64,000 nt of DNA from Oxyruncus cristatus. Taxonomy: Eukaryota; Chordata; Aves; Passeriformes; Cotingidae. Positions 1 through 12,764 of the stretch are shown piece by piece. The notes under the pieces were generated by a model that had not been told where the DNA came from, did not search any database, and was given only the letters and a program-made list of their open reading frames with translations. The DNA lies in the NCBI GenBank assembly GCA_013399855.1, contig VXAY01006938.1, positions 534,528-598,527 of the forward strand. Reading direction: 5' to 3'. The translations under genes and the position numbers were made by a program. How positions within the stretch are numbered: position 1 is the first letter of the stretch; each line of letters begins with the position of its first letter.

Positions 1-1140
1 GTGCCGGGAAGCCTATGGGCTTTCTACAGGGCAATCCCTAGCAAGGGCTCTGCCTTACACATCACTGAGTAGAAGTGTGTGAACTTTGGAGAAAACCCTT
101 TCCAAAGCACAATTTAAAACAGCATTGAATTATCTTGTGGAGTAAGTCAGTAGGAGAAAACAGAGTCTGGACATTAATTAAATACTGAAATAAAAATGCA
201 GTAACATAGCAAAAGACAGAAACTACACAATAGGCTGCTGCAACTTTCCTACATGCTGAAGTATCTGCAAGTATAGAAGAATCAGGCCTTAGGGCTTCAT
301 TTTAGGTTTTAGCTACCAGTAGCTTTCAGCATGTGAACTGTAGAGAGCATCCTTGTCAACACTGCAACTTTCACTATGCCTGAAACAACATCAGTGTAAA
401 ACGTGTTTTTACAGGTTTTATAGCAGGGGCCTGAACTCATGAAGTCACAACTCCTGAATGCTGCAAAACAAACTCCCAGCCTAAACAAGTCCTCAGGTAC
501 AAGAAAAGCAGCAGATAATGCACTACAAAGCTTACCTCTCACATTCCTGTGGATTTAGGTGTCCATATCAACTATCAGACTCTGAAGATGAGACCACAAG
601 TCTGTCCACTTCTAGATCAGGCCACCAGCTCTCTGCTTACAGAGCCACCACGTCTGAGTAGCTTTAACCAAATTGGGTAACTTCTCCCTCCAGATTGTTT
701 ATAAGAGGCCCTTTGAATTCATCTGTATTAAAGTCCACTTCCCTGATCAGATTAGAAGTCCTTGCCTCTTTGCTTCTCCTTTCATCAAAGAATTTGCACC
801 TTTCTGATTACAGCTACAGATTTAATTACACTATAAAAACAATCAGGCTAATTGCACTTCAGTTCTCTCACACTGCATTCACCCAACTTTCCTAGATCAA
901 ATCTAACCTATTTTATCCTGTTATCATATATATTTTCTAGAAAATGAAGGAAAAAATAATCCCAAATCTTTCCCAAAGCTACAGAAGCACAGGTCAAGAG
1001 GATGCAGTTCATTCATTTCTCCACTGTCCTGAAAAGCCTTGTGCTCCTTGTGAAGATGTTTGTCCACCTTTCTCAAAATTCCCTGTACTTCATAGAGGTT
1101 AGTCATTAAAGAAGATGCAACTAAAGTCTCCCCTGCTCCA
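1..1140. other. Non-coding DNA, no gene recognised
   Basis: AT-rich sequence with short chance reading frames on both strands and no recognisable protein, RNA gene or splice-bounded exon. The right half (about 700-1140) may be the degraded 3'-ward continuation of the CR1/L3-like element that follows, but I could not align it confidently. Confidence 0.6.
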
Positions 1141-1770
1141 ATCTGGGGCCTGATTAATACAATTAATTTTCTTATGCCTTGTACATCTCCTTTCAGCCTT
1201 TTCTTCTTCAGATTGAATAACACAAGTATTTTACTCTTTCAACACAGGGCATGTTTTCTGGAACCTGGATAGCTTCTTCCCCTCAACTTCCTTTTCTGGT
1301 CTTCCTCCCCTCAGCACAAATTCTTCTTTAAATATGCTCAAAAGCAAAGACATTTTTCAAGCTAACATCTCAATTTCTCTCCTTCTCCGCATTTTACTTT
1401 CAGCATCACAATACTGTTGGCTTATGTTTCATTTGTGGTCCACCAAAAACCTAGCTGCTTTAGTGGATAACTGTTGTCTAGCTATTTATTCTGAATCTTT
1501 TTTGGTTATGCCCTACAAGGGCAAAGTCTTCCCACTCACTGCATTGCATTCCACTAACTTCAAACACTTCAAATGGTCAGGATCACTTGGAAATTTAATC
1601 TTGACCTCTGTAGCATACCAGTTTAGCATCATCTGTGGATGTAATAAGCATACATTCAATTCATTCATGAAAATATTGTGTAGTAGCAGAGATGGAAGAC
1701 GGCCCTGCAGAGTTCCACTCGATATATCCTTCCAGATTATTACTGCTCCACGGTACTGATACTTGAAACA
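1141..1770 (-). mobile_element. Ancient CR1/L3-like LINE fragment, minus strand
   Basis: Read on the plus strand, this stretch has the order of landmarks typical of the 3' third of a CR1/L3 LINE in reverse orientation. A 'ctttcagccttttcttcttc' block with a 'gattgaataaca' continuation lies at 1190-1222. A 'tttagcatcatctgtgga' block followed by 'aataagcatac' lies near 1622-1650. A 'ccctgcagagttccactcga' block lies near 1703-1722. These correspond to conserved 3' parts of reptile and bird CR1/L3 copies as I remember them. The copy is heavily diverged, with no 8-mer tail and many substitutions. The 141-residue plus-strand frame at 1334-1759 is antisense to the element and is not a gene. Boundaries are approximate. 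A repeat-library alignment would settle the subfamily. Confidence 0.65.
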
Positions 1771-4700
1771 GCTTAAATTCTACTCAGGGGTAAGAAAATG
1801 CGAATATGCTTCGTACTATAGATACACTGAAGAATGACAAGGAAGGCTTGGACAACCTCAGATGTACACCAGCTTGGGGAGAAATAATTTAAAAATTAAA
1901 AAAAACCCCCAAAACGCAAAGTGACTAATTCACTGTCAGTTGTGTTTGGAAGCGAAAGTGAATTGTAAGAAAAATCATCTAAGGATACATTTTCATTTCC
2001 CTTGCTATAAAACACTTTTGTCCACATAAAGCAAAGACAATAGTACACCAGTTGTGAGCCCCACCTGAAGAAGTGTTAACTGCCATTAAGTGTAAGCACA
2101 GACAGGGACAGGCTGCATACAATGTCTTTCTCTCCAGGTATCTTCCATTTCTCCAGTATCCTCTTTTTTTCCCCACCCCTAAAACCTACATTCACAAATA
2201 AAGAAAAAACAAGTTCCAGAAATTATTTTTAATTGTTGACACTTTTAAATCTTGTCACTTTTCCCTGCCTAGTACAGTTTCAAATAGATTGAGCTGGAGT
2301 AAATCATGCTAACCAGGCAACATGACCACTAACTTTAAACCATTGAAGTACTTGTGCATTATATTGAAATTAATTAAGTAATTATCTATTTAAGAGTTTT
2401 AATTTTAGCTTGTAAGAAAAAAAAAAAAAAAACAAAGGAAAGTCAACCTGGTTTGGAAAAAAAAGAAGAAAAAAAGTCTAATTTGAGCAACTGGCCCCAG
2501 TCTTCAGTTATTATTTTGTCTTTTATCAGTCTGTGAGATTACAAAGGCCCCTATCAAACAGAAACCTTCATCCTTGTTAAGGGACTTGAATACTAACCAA
2601 GCTGTTTCTCAGTCACCCTTTTTGATCGAAGTGAACAGGGGGAATTCCTCATGTGGTTATAGCGGGGGAGTAATTTTAAGCCTTCAGATACGTCTCTCCC
2701 TCCCTCTCTTTTGAACCACCTCCAATTTTCCAACACCCTTTTCCGAGCAGATCAGAATTAGTAACAAGATTTCAAAACCATTCTCTCTAACAGCATATAT
2801 AAGATAAAAATCACTTCTTTCTTCCTATCATCACTGCTTTGTTTATAAACAAGATCATATTTCTGCTTTTATTCTCACTATCTTACAAGAGGAATTTTCC
2901 TGTATATACAGAGTAGTATTATATTACAATCCATTTAAGAATTCTTTCTTGTGCTGGTATAACAAGTTCTCCAAGCAGAATAAACTAAAATGGCCAAAGC
3001 AGAATTTGTTATCCCTTAGATTTTATTGGTTTAGAGTGAGCATCCCCATTCTATTTTTTTAGGATGAATATACACATATATTCATCTAATTGACAAATTT
3101 TGTCAGCACAGCCAGTGGTGGTGCTCCAGTTACACTGTCCAGTAACACTCTATTCCTTAGGAACAACAACAACGAAAAGCCCTTCATAAAACTAAAACAA
3201 ACAAAGAAAGAAAAAAAAAAAGGCTTTCCAAAACATCATTCTCCAGCAAATAAACTGGATTTCTATTCTTTAGGATAAAAGGCAACGCAATACTTCAGAA
3301 AAAGAAAACATTTTATGTGAATGTGCTCAGGCTGTGCATCAATAAATCAGTTGAGCTTTCTCCATCTTCCTCATCAATGTATTTCTTCAATGTCCACCAC
3401 CTGCAAATTTATACTGCAATAATCTTGTATTCATTAGCAGGCTGCTCATAAAAATATTATGCAGTTCAATGCAGTATAAAAAGATCTCTGCATTGCTTCA
3501 GTAGAAACTCATCCCTCTTTGATGCTGACTTATTTCTGAGATTTATTCTAAGATTCTAAATGTTTTTAAGACATGCTTTGTTGACATTGCAGAGGATTAA
3601 CATTTTGAAAATCTGGCTGTGATGCAATATTAAATTAAATGCCTTATAGAGTCTGGTTTTGCAGTTGTGCTTTTGACCAGTCATTACAATATCTTAAATA
3701 ATTCCTTTTTTTTAGTCAAGTAATTTTTTCTCACCTTCCAACAGGTTTCAGTCACAGCTTGCTTTGAGCTTTGAAAAGTTAGCATCTTTTCTACAACAAT
3801 AAAAACCTTTCTTTCTTTTCTTCTCCAGAGACAGGGATTTAATGAGCTCACTGTATTCTGTTGTTCAGCTCCATGGACTGAAACAGGTCCCTCTTTATTA
3901 CTTTCTCCTTAGCTTTGTTGGCTGGCACATTCATATATACGGATTTAATACCATATAGTTCATTGGCTTTCAAAACCATGCAGACTGAGGCATAGGTACA
4001 TGTCAGTACAAAGTGTGGCACGTTAACTAACACAGCCAGTGAAGGTGAGGTTATGCTGCATTAGACAGACTGGGCACTGAAGCACAGTCACACATTTCCT
4101 CCTACTACGCCACAGACCAGATGAGCAAATAGCTGGGAATCATAAACTCATAAGTCACAAGATGGACAGGCCTAAAAACTTGCCCATCAGTTTTCTTAGG
4201 CCATAGAGAAAAGCATTGTGAAATCTGACAAAAAAACCCCAAACCCTATAAGCTGAGCCTATGTGCCACCTAAAAGACTGGGTAACTGCTCTGGTTGAAA
4301 TCTCATCTGCTCAGAGAGAAGAAAGGAACAGTTTTTAGCCAAAGCAGCTGCCCGACACAACTCAAGGCATGTTCACGTAAGTGCTGATATTGCCATGTGG
4401 AAGAACTTGGGAAGATGTGGACTGAAGCAGGCAGTGCTGCCCCTTTTGATGTCAGCCAGCACTCCGAGCAGTTTAAGTGGATTAACAAATCCACACTACA
4501 CACCCTTTGTAACTCTGAGCAGGTTAGCATAGATGGCTTTCTCTTAACACAGAGGGTGTAGTTCCCCAGCCCAACTCTGCTCTCAAAGCTGGTTTAAGAA
4601 GTTCCCACCTGGGATTCCTCACTCCTCACTGCTGGTTCCTGGTTCGGTACTGCAGTTCCTTGTACTCTCTGTGGGCAGACAGACCTACAAGCCACACTGC

Positions 4701-7700
4701 AAACCGGTCTCAGCAGCAGTTCTCCCCACTGACTCAGTTTACAGCACAGGCTAACCAACAGCTGCAGAAGCATCTGATGGCAGTGCTTCAAGAGAGTTCA
4801 AGCCCAATATAACCCTTGCTGCCAGGAAGGCATTCTCCCCTTCCCCCCTACTGTGGGCACATGCTTGACCCCTCACAGGCCAGCTCAGTACACAGAACCA
4901 GGTGAAAACTAACTAGGCAAGGGGTGCAAAATCACAAGGCTGGGAGTGAGACTGCCACTTCCAGCTGCACCAAGTCATTTCAATGGTTCAGCTGTCTCTT
5001 GAAACATCACTCTGAGAAAATAAGAAGTTCTGGCAGAAGGGATGGGCAATCCTTAACTAACTCTTCTGCAAGGAAAAAGTTTTCATGGAATTATATCTGG
5101 ATTTTATGCACTTCTGATGCAAATATGGTTTTGTAGCTCCACTCGCTTCTGCCTTAGGGTTCCCAAGACTGCTGTCATATTGAAATAAAGCTTTTCTAAC
5201 TATAGTTATGTTGCAATCATTACTATTTTATGGAAAGCATTCTAACTTAACAAAAGGCAATCTAGCATAAAAGGATCTTGCAAGATTCCAATAAAAAAAA
5301 TCTCCCAAAAACCAAACCCACAAAACCCTACCTTGAACTCCCTACCTCCAATTTGCAAATACCCTTCATCTCTAAGTCAAATATTCCTTATCATCTCCTT
5401 TAAACACACAAGTGACATAGGTGTATCATAATCACCAGTTTCTCAATTCTCAAAGTGTTTCACTTTAAATAAGTACTTAACGTGTCTGATAAACTAGTTT
5501 TAAAACAAACTCAAAGGCCAGAGAGCCCTCTATATGCAAAGGCTAACAATGAGGTAGAGGTATAAAGCTACAGAAAAACATAAAGTCGCACAGGGCTTAT
5601 TTGTTTTATTACAGAGAAAAAGGATGAATCTTCTGCTCTGTTGCAGTTCTGCCTCCTTCAGAGAGTTGAGTGGTTATCAAGATGATATCAAAGAACATGG
5701 GGCTGGGGTAGATGGAAGAAAGGAAATGCCTCAGTGGATTACAAAAATCTTCACTGAATTTCTTTTTTGGTCCAACTCATACCCTTTTAAAGAAATGGAA
5801 CTGAAATCATGAAGTAAATAAGGCTTCTAAAATTTGGTTATCTATATACAATTCCGAGTAGATTATTAATACAACTAAAGTAACTGGTTTATCACCCTTA
5901 GATGAAACAAAAGGTAAAAAAACAGAAATCACATCTTCATTGTGAGTTTATACTATACTTCTAGCAAAACAACTCCACTATTTGAAAGCACTGTTTGAGC
6001 AGAGGTAAGAATCTGGAGGAATAAGCGACAACTGGAAGATGTCATACTGTGGTGCTGCTCTGCAGCATGTCAGTGACTCCTGCAACATGCCACAGCTGAC
6101 AGGGACACATCACACTGGACAGCAGTGCAGCGGTCCCCACTTCCTCCCGAGATCTCTCTGCCACAGACTATTCTGTTAACTTGAGCTGCTTGTACTCAGT
6201 TGAGTACAGACTTCTTGTTTCCTCCAATATATTGAGTAGTATCAGGGTGCATTCACTCTCTGTGCCAGTAGTCATATTTCACATACTGCTCCTAAAACCT
6301 GGCAGAGTTAATCAGTTTATTGAAAGAAATTAATATACTCAGCACTTGTACAGAAGTATACTGTCTGAACATTCAGAGTGGCACAGTGGCAATTCAGTGC
6401 TAAAGCTAGTTTACTGATTAGCAGCTGTTATTTCTTTCAAACTCCAAACCCATGTATTTAACTAAACTGTCCAAAATACCGCTGTCTCGAATCCCACTAA
6501 AGCTGCCTTCTCAACACTCAGGGTTTTACCTCAGCCAGTACTCAACACTTCCCATTACTGCAGCCATCTTTCAAGAGATAAGTACGGCTCTAAGACACGG
6601 CTTAAGCTAACAGCCTCTGTATAAGACAAGACTGGACCTTGAGCTTGCATGTGCAGGCAACATGACAGAATAATTAAATGGGTCAGGGAAGCATGTTGTA
6701 TCCAATGAACCCAAGCAGATCTAGTGTACTGCAAGTCAAGTCCTGTCCTTTGCAGATTTCTGGAAAAGCGTTTTGCAGACATTCGTTTTCACTCTGCACT
6801 CTGCAGGGGCTCCTGCTTAGAACTTTGCCTTGAGACTGCAAGAGAACATAAATCTCTCTGTTCAAAGGTCAATATTTCAAAGTGCTCCAAAATGGTCATT
6901 TTGTTTTCAGAAGTAGTGTCAAGGGAAAACGTATTGGCGGCAAAAAGAAAACTCCTAGTAGGCAGTCACATTAGGGTAATGTAATCATGACTCATGCTCC
7001 TCACCCATTTCCTGACTAGGGCTGTGCATGATCAAAAGAAAGCCAACCACAGTAATGCTGCCTCTCGTTAACGTTAGCCAGCCTGAAAGGATTACAAACT
7101 ACCAGAAAACAAACTCGTTGCAGAGTATCCTATTTAAAGCTTGGTATAAATCGACACTGACAAACACAGTGGCACAACACCAACCAAAACAACAACTTGC
7201 GTTTGTTGCGAGAAACGAGTTACAACTTTTTAAGATGAATTCTCCTACCTGAACAAGCTCTCTCACGCACCTCTAAAACAGCATAAATCCTTGGGGTGCC
7301 TAGGGAGAGGGAGGGGAATATCCAATTGCTAGTTAGTATCTAAAGAAATATAAGGACCTTTTGAAGAGGATCACATCAAACTCAAACTGCTATGAAACAA
7401 CTACCTCCTCCCCAGAAAGGCTGTAAAAGAACCCACACATGGGCCAAAGCACTAGCTGGGCTTACATGGCTGTCACCTTATAAGAAAAGCACTGCAAGAG
7501 GCAATTTCTATCTCAGTGTTCCATCCTGTTGGGCAGCCTGAGTGAAGTGTGCGCTTAATGATGCAAATTGGTGTTCATTTGTATAAAGAGTTCTTCAGCA
7601 GAAAACAAATTTCAGATCCTTGTTGGCACCTTGGTCACATTTAATTTGTTCCAAAACCCACATTAATGAAAACCCCAAAATTAATCAGATATTTCAACAG

Positions 7701-7774
7701 AAACTAGGCTAGACATTAGGTAACAAAGATGCCAACACCCAGATGCACCTCTCTGCAGCCCTCACAGGCCCAGA
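1771..7774. other. Non-coding DNA, no gene recognised
   Basis: About 6 kb with only short chance reading frames (at most 86 codons) that lack recognisable domains or flanking splice signals. It contains homopolymer and A-rich stretches, including a 16-base A run at 2417-2432. I see no RNA gene or identifiable repeat family. It could be intronic or intergenic. Confidence 0.6.
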
Positions 7775-7930
7775 TAGAATCACGGGAAAAGACCTTTAAG
7801 ATCATCAAGTTCAACAGACAACTCCTTTCCCTCCCTCCTACCTCAGAAACAGAGCCCTACATTTGCAGGTCCCTTTCACTCTCCTTTACAAAGGCCAAGT
7901 GACCGCTAAACATGCTCCACAGTACCAGCC
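7775..7930 (-). mobile_element. CR1 LINE 3'-end fragment, minus strand
   Basis: The plus strand reads 'agaatcacgggaaaagacc' followed by 'ttaagatcatcaagttcaac', the reverse complement of the avian CR1 3' end (a GTTGGACTTGATGATCTT-type motif). Farther right, 'gaccgctaaacatgctccac' matches the next internal CR1 block. The copy is short and diverged, as expected for a 5'-truncated, old insertion. The subfamily cannot be assigned by eye. Confidence 0.7.
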
Positions 7931-10900
7931 ACTCCCGACAAGAGAGATCAAAGGGCAGACAGATCCTGAAGTTCACCATTAAATATATAATCCATTGCCA
8001 AAACCATTGTCTATAAAATTAAGACTGGTTAGCAGTGGCATTCTACTCTCAGGATACTGAGGAGACCTATACTAGGTGCCTGACAGCCAAAGTCAACCCA
8101 AATTTAACAACCACCAGGCTTCTTAGTAATACCTCAGCTTACCTCTTATTAAGTCCCTCACATGATACTGAATAGTGGGGGACAGGTAGAAGAACCAATC
8201 TGTTGCACAAGGCAAAAGTTATGTTTACCAACTCAGTAAATATACTGAGCCTATACTTTATCCAGGTTGCAGTAATCACTTCAGAGTTGAGAGAAGCTGG
8301 TTCTGAAACAGAGCACTCTGCATCAAGGCTTTACATCGCACTGTGACACTTGCTGCTAGACTGTTGTGGCTCTGTTTGGTTGTCACATGTTTTATTTATA
8401 CAACTCTAACAGCACAGAAATGAGGTTCAAGCAAACCCTTTGGGCATGGATGCACCTTCTATTGACCAACAATGAGCTGTTACCACAAGCTGCAAGTCCT
8501 TCACACACCAATTCAAACAACTGGTATGGAAGGCAGTGGGGTGTAGGCAGAAAAATAAAAGAACCTAATTCAGGGACCTACTTTCCTACATAAAGGCCAC
8601 ATTTATTTACTTAATCCTTTAATAAATAGGTTAGATGAAATTCTACCTTTACTACAGGCTATTAAAAGCTAATTTCTAATGGCTCTTGCCATTATAATTC
8701 AAGACATGGGAGCTTAGTGTGGTTTACCATCCTTCAAAAATTTGAGAAAAGATGACATGTTGTAGAGCTCAGGACAGACACAGTGTTGACAAAAAATTCT
8801 GCTAGAACACTGGGGGGCGGGGGGCGGAAATAACAACATGGGAAATAAAACACTACTACAGCAACAACAAAAAAACCCCACCAAACACCAACTCAGAAAA
8901 CAAACGCACTGTAAAGATGGTCAGAATCCAAGCCACAGAAGTAAGTGGCCAGGTATTCCTGATTTTCTTTGTGTAGACAAAGGAACAGAAATTGAGGTCA
9001 ATTTCCTTGTCCTGAGTGCAAACCATATCCTGAAAAAAACCCATAACATATAACACTGTAACAATGCATCAGGATTGCATTAATTTAAGGCACAGTGTGG
9101 AGCTCTCTTCTCTTGTAAACAAGTCCGTACTGTTTTACAGAGATGGCCTTTGCAGAAACACAGGGAAGCAACAAACTTTAGCTCCCTGAATTACAGAAGA
9201 GCACAGAGCCAGTACACTCTAGAAGTTTAAGAGGGAACTTGCATCCAAGGAAGGTGTAAACATCTCAGTGTTGCTGCTTCAGTACTGGACCCTAAGAAAC
9301 TAATGGATAATGTAGGGCCTGCTCCATAGACTCTTTGGATATAGTTCACATGGGAAGGAATAGAAATATCATGACCAAAACACTCTGAAACACAATCCCA
9401 GCAAAAGACACGTACAGTAACTCCTAGAAGGAAGATATTACCAAACTGGCATTCCTTCTTTCCCTCTGTACATGAGCGCTGGCCTGGATTCACCAGAGGT
9501 ATGCTCCTTCTGGCAGCCGAAGCAGTGGGGCAGCATAACTGGACTCCTTCCTTGGAGCCCAAGGAAATCATTACTGGAGGAAATCATTAAATTGTTCACC
9601 AACAGCTACAAAGATCCGTGTTAGAAGTAGTTCATCAACATCTCTATAGCTATAGTGACAGGCTTCTTAAGTTAAACCACATACTTGAGGAAAATGGGAT
9701 TTTGATATTGTTGGTTTAACTTCTCTTCGAACACAGAGTATTAAATACAGTTTATCCTACAATAATTCGAATCACATATATATCTTAAACAAAAATCCAG
9801 TCATAGACACTGCTGTTAAACTCTCGCCATTCCTGAAAAGACCATAACCCATTCACATTAGAGAACAAAAGTGGGGAGGCAAAGACAATTTAGCATGGGA
9901 AGAGAAAAAATGCTCAAACAACAATGAACATACACAAAAAAAAAATCTGCACCTAGTCGGTAAACGAAAGCTCTCCAAATACATCACATCAGCATCTTGC
10001 AGTAGAACAGTTCACTTTTTATAGTCACCAGGTTCCCAGGTTAATGGCTGCTGATTAAGTTCACATTTCCCAAGGTGAATGTTTCAGACTGTCTGAAACA
10101 AGGCAGGCATTTCACATAGGGTGCCAATAGAGGCTGAAAGAGCATTACATCTCAGAGTGAAATCTCAATTTTAAAAACAAATAATTGTAAATACCTGAAA
10201 AATTCAGAGAGACTCTTAATTTGCCTGACATTTGGACTGTTACATCCCCAGTGACTTACTATCCAACAGACAAACTGAGTGCTACTTTAGAACTTGATTA
10301 GGCTTAATAAATATTTAAACTCCCTTAATAACTCTTTCCAGTGACCTTTCTTATGCAGAAGATACAGAAAATTTTCTTAAGCATTTTTTCCAGACACCAA
10401 AATATTCTTTTTGGGCTTTCCACTGAAATTCTGTCATTTACTATGTACCTGGAAACCGCCATTTTCTCCTTGGTCAGACACTTTTTTGATAGCTTTAAAA
10501 ACAGCCAAGATGAATTTTTTTTTAAGTCATTTAGTACACATCTCTTCTCTTTTTTCTCCTTCTCTCTTTCAGCAGTAATTGAATCAGTGTAATTACTGGA
10601 AGCTGTAATTACTGCAAATCAGATGATCTGAATCAAAACTCTTGCTTTACAAAACGTATGACAAGACACAAACTGGTACATCTGCAATGGAAGGATAGGT
10701 TTGTACAATGTGCAATACACACAGCTCCTCTTTCTGCCCAGTACATCCACTGAAAACTAAAAGAAAATTCTTTTTTCCCTGTCACAGAATCTCACAGTAG
10801 ATCAATTATGACTTCTTATACACCAGCTTCACATGCCTGATTTCATAGGGCTTTCTCCCCATTTGAGTGCTCTAAAAAGGTACTGTCACTCCCAAGTCAG

Positions 10901-11230
10901 ATTACTGTTACAAAGGTAAGTTGTAGATTTTTTTCCTATAGGCATTAGGACTTGCAGTCTGCATTGCCACTGGATGCTCTTAAACCCTTTGCTTTCAACT
11001 CATCCATTTCTGTTGCAGAAACCATCCTCAGATGACCTGCACTGGAAGACCTAGGATCAGGGCCAGGAGAGGAAAATCAATAGGTAGATCGTGGAAATGA
11101 GAGGAACCAAGTGGCCTTGATTAGTTGTGTCATGGTTTCAGATGGGATAGAGTTAATTGTCTTCCTGGTAGATGGTACAAAAGAGGGTTTCAGAAGAGCC
11201 ACAAGATTGATACTGTCACTTAGTTTTCAT
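7931..11230. other. Non-coding DNA, no gene recognised
   Basis: AT-rich DNA with chance frames only (longest 114 codons, minus strand 9227-9571, no recognisable domain). A local G-rich knot (two runs of six G) sits at 8812-8828. Nothing else is recognisable. Confidence 0.55.
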
Positions 11231-11292
11231 AATCATACAATCATCAAGGTTGGAAAAGATCTCTAAGACCAAGTCCAACTGTCCAGCTTCAG
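11231..11292 (-). mobile_element. CR1 LINE 3'-tail fragment, minus strand
   Basis: The plus strand contains 'atcatacaatcatcaaggtt', then 'ggaaaagatctctaagacc' and 'aagtccaact'. This is the reverse complement of the terminal block of an avian CR1, including the start of its degenerate octamer tail. Only about 60 bases are recognisable. The rest of the element is absent or too diverged. Confidence 0.7.
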
Positions 11293-12717
11293 TTTGCCAG
11301 ATTGAAGTTAGACACAGCAAGTAAGAAAGAGATGTACCCTTTTTGTAACAGCAACAACAATTTACTCAGGCTTACATAGATTCTCTATTATTTGAATCTT
11401 TGTTATTTTTTTCTTTTTTTCAAAGAGCTGACCATTATCTAATTCAAACAATTGTGGCAGAGCCAAGACTCATACTGGCACAGAACTGGGTAACAACTCA
11501 GGAAAGGCCTACAGCTTGTCACAGTCAGGTTCCCAATGGTCTGTTCTGGCTTTTATCATTCAAGATATGAAGTATTTTCCCTTAAATTCAAGCATTTCTC
11601 TTAAAAATTAAATGTTTTGAAAAGCATTTTTATCTAGGGAAAGCCATACTAAATTTTTAGAGCCTTTCTGTCCACAGATTGTGTTTTCTTGGCCATCAAT
11701 ATGATTGTGAAGGTTGAAAGGGCAAATCTCCTGGATGTTGTAAAGCGGAGCTCTCATCCAAAATGTTGTGTTTGGAAAGTTCTCATCTTTCAGTACAAAA
11801 CAGAAATAAAAGCAAAAAAAAAAAGCAGATATCTGTGTTTGACGCTACTTCAAATCCTGCATGGAGAACCAAATAAATTCTTTCCTGTCAAACTGCCATG
11901 AACAGTTTGAGATCTGGAAGCTTTAAAAGCTGTTTCTCCTCCGACATGCAAGCAGAAGGGCACACATTTCACAGCAACTTAGCCTATTCAAAATGAACAA
12001 GAAAAACTTAACACTTTAAAGTACAGCTTTCTAACAAGGGTATCTCAGATCCATGACTGAGCAGAGTCCACGTCCAACTTCAGATACTTGGTTCTGAAGA
12101 AAAGCACAATGAAAAAAAATCCCATGTGGCTTCATTCACTTTTGGTCAAGAGAAACTGAAATAGTTATTGAATTTGACAATATAACTGTAATTTCTTTTC
12201 AAGCCACATGTTCCATATATTGTTACTACTGTAAAACTCGACTTTGGGACCACATTTGTACTTTCAGGATACTTACCCAAAAACTACAAACTACAGCTAC
12301 CTCACCATATGGACTGAAAGAACAGAGTCAGAGTACCTGAAAAATCATCTGATACCATTTCAGTCGAGGATCTTTAATGTACACATATGTACATACAGAC
12401 TGCTGCTCCTACTTCTGCAGATACCACACTGATTTATTACAGAGAGAATACACAGTTTCTTAGATGACACCTTTTTAACAAGTCCACCTACTCTTCAGAT
12501 GTCTTGGAAGCTTCTATTTTAAAGCTCATTTTCAGAGTTGTTTATAAATATCACACATTGCCATTCAAGCCAACATTTACTATCCTCATTCTGCAGCAAT
12601 CTGTTTGTTTATTGGGAGGATTAGAAAGAGGTGGAAGAATTTTAACCAAAGTTTTTAAACTGCTTCTCTAACAAGACAAAACAGAATTAAATCATGTATT
12701 TCTACTCCCCTGTTTTA

Positions 12718-12764
12718 CCTTTACTCCTATGGATATATAATAATGCCCTTTACTCCTATGGATA
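12718..12764. repeat. 18-base short direct duplication
   Basis: 'cctttactcctatggata' occurs at 12718-12735 and again at 12747-12764, identical and 29 bases apart. It looks like a recent small tandem duplication in non-coding DNA. No function is suggested. Confidence 0.85.

Noticed and set aside
1334..1759. 141-codon plus-strand frame
   Set aside because: Antisense to the old CR1/L3-like element, with no recognisable domain.
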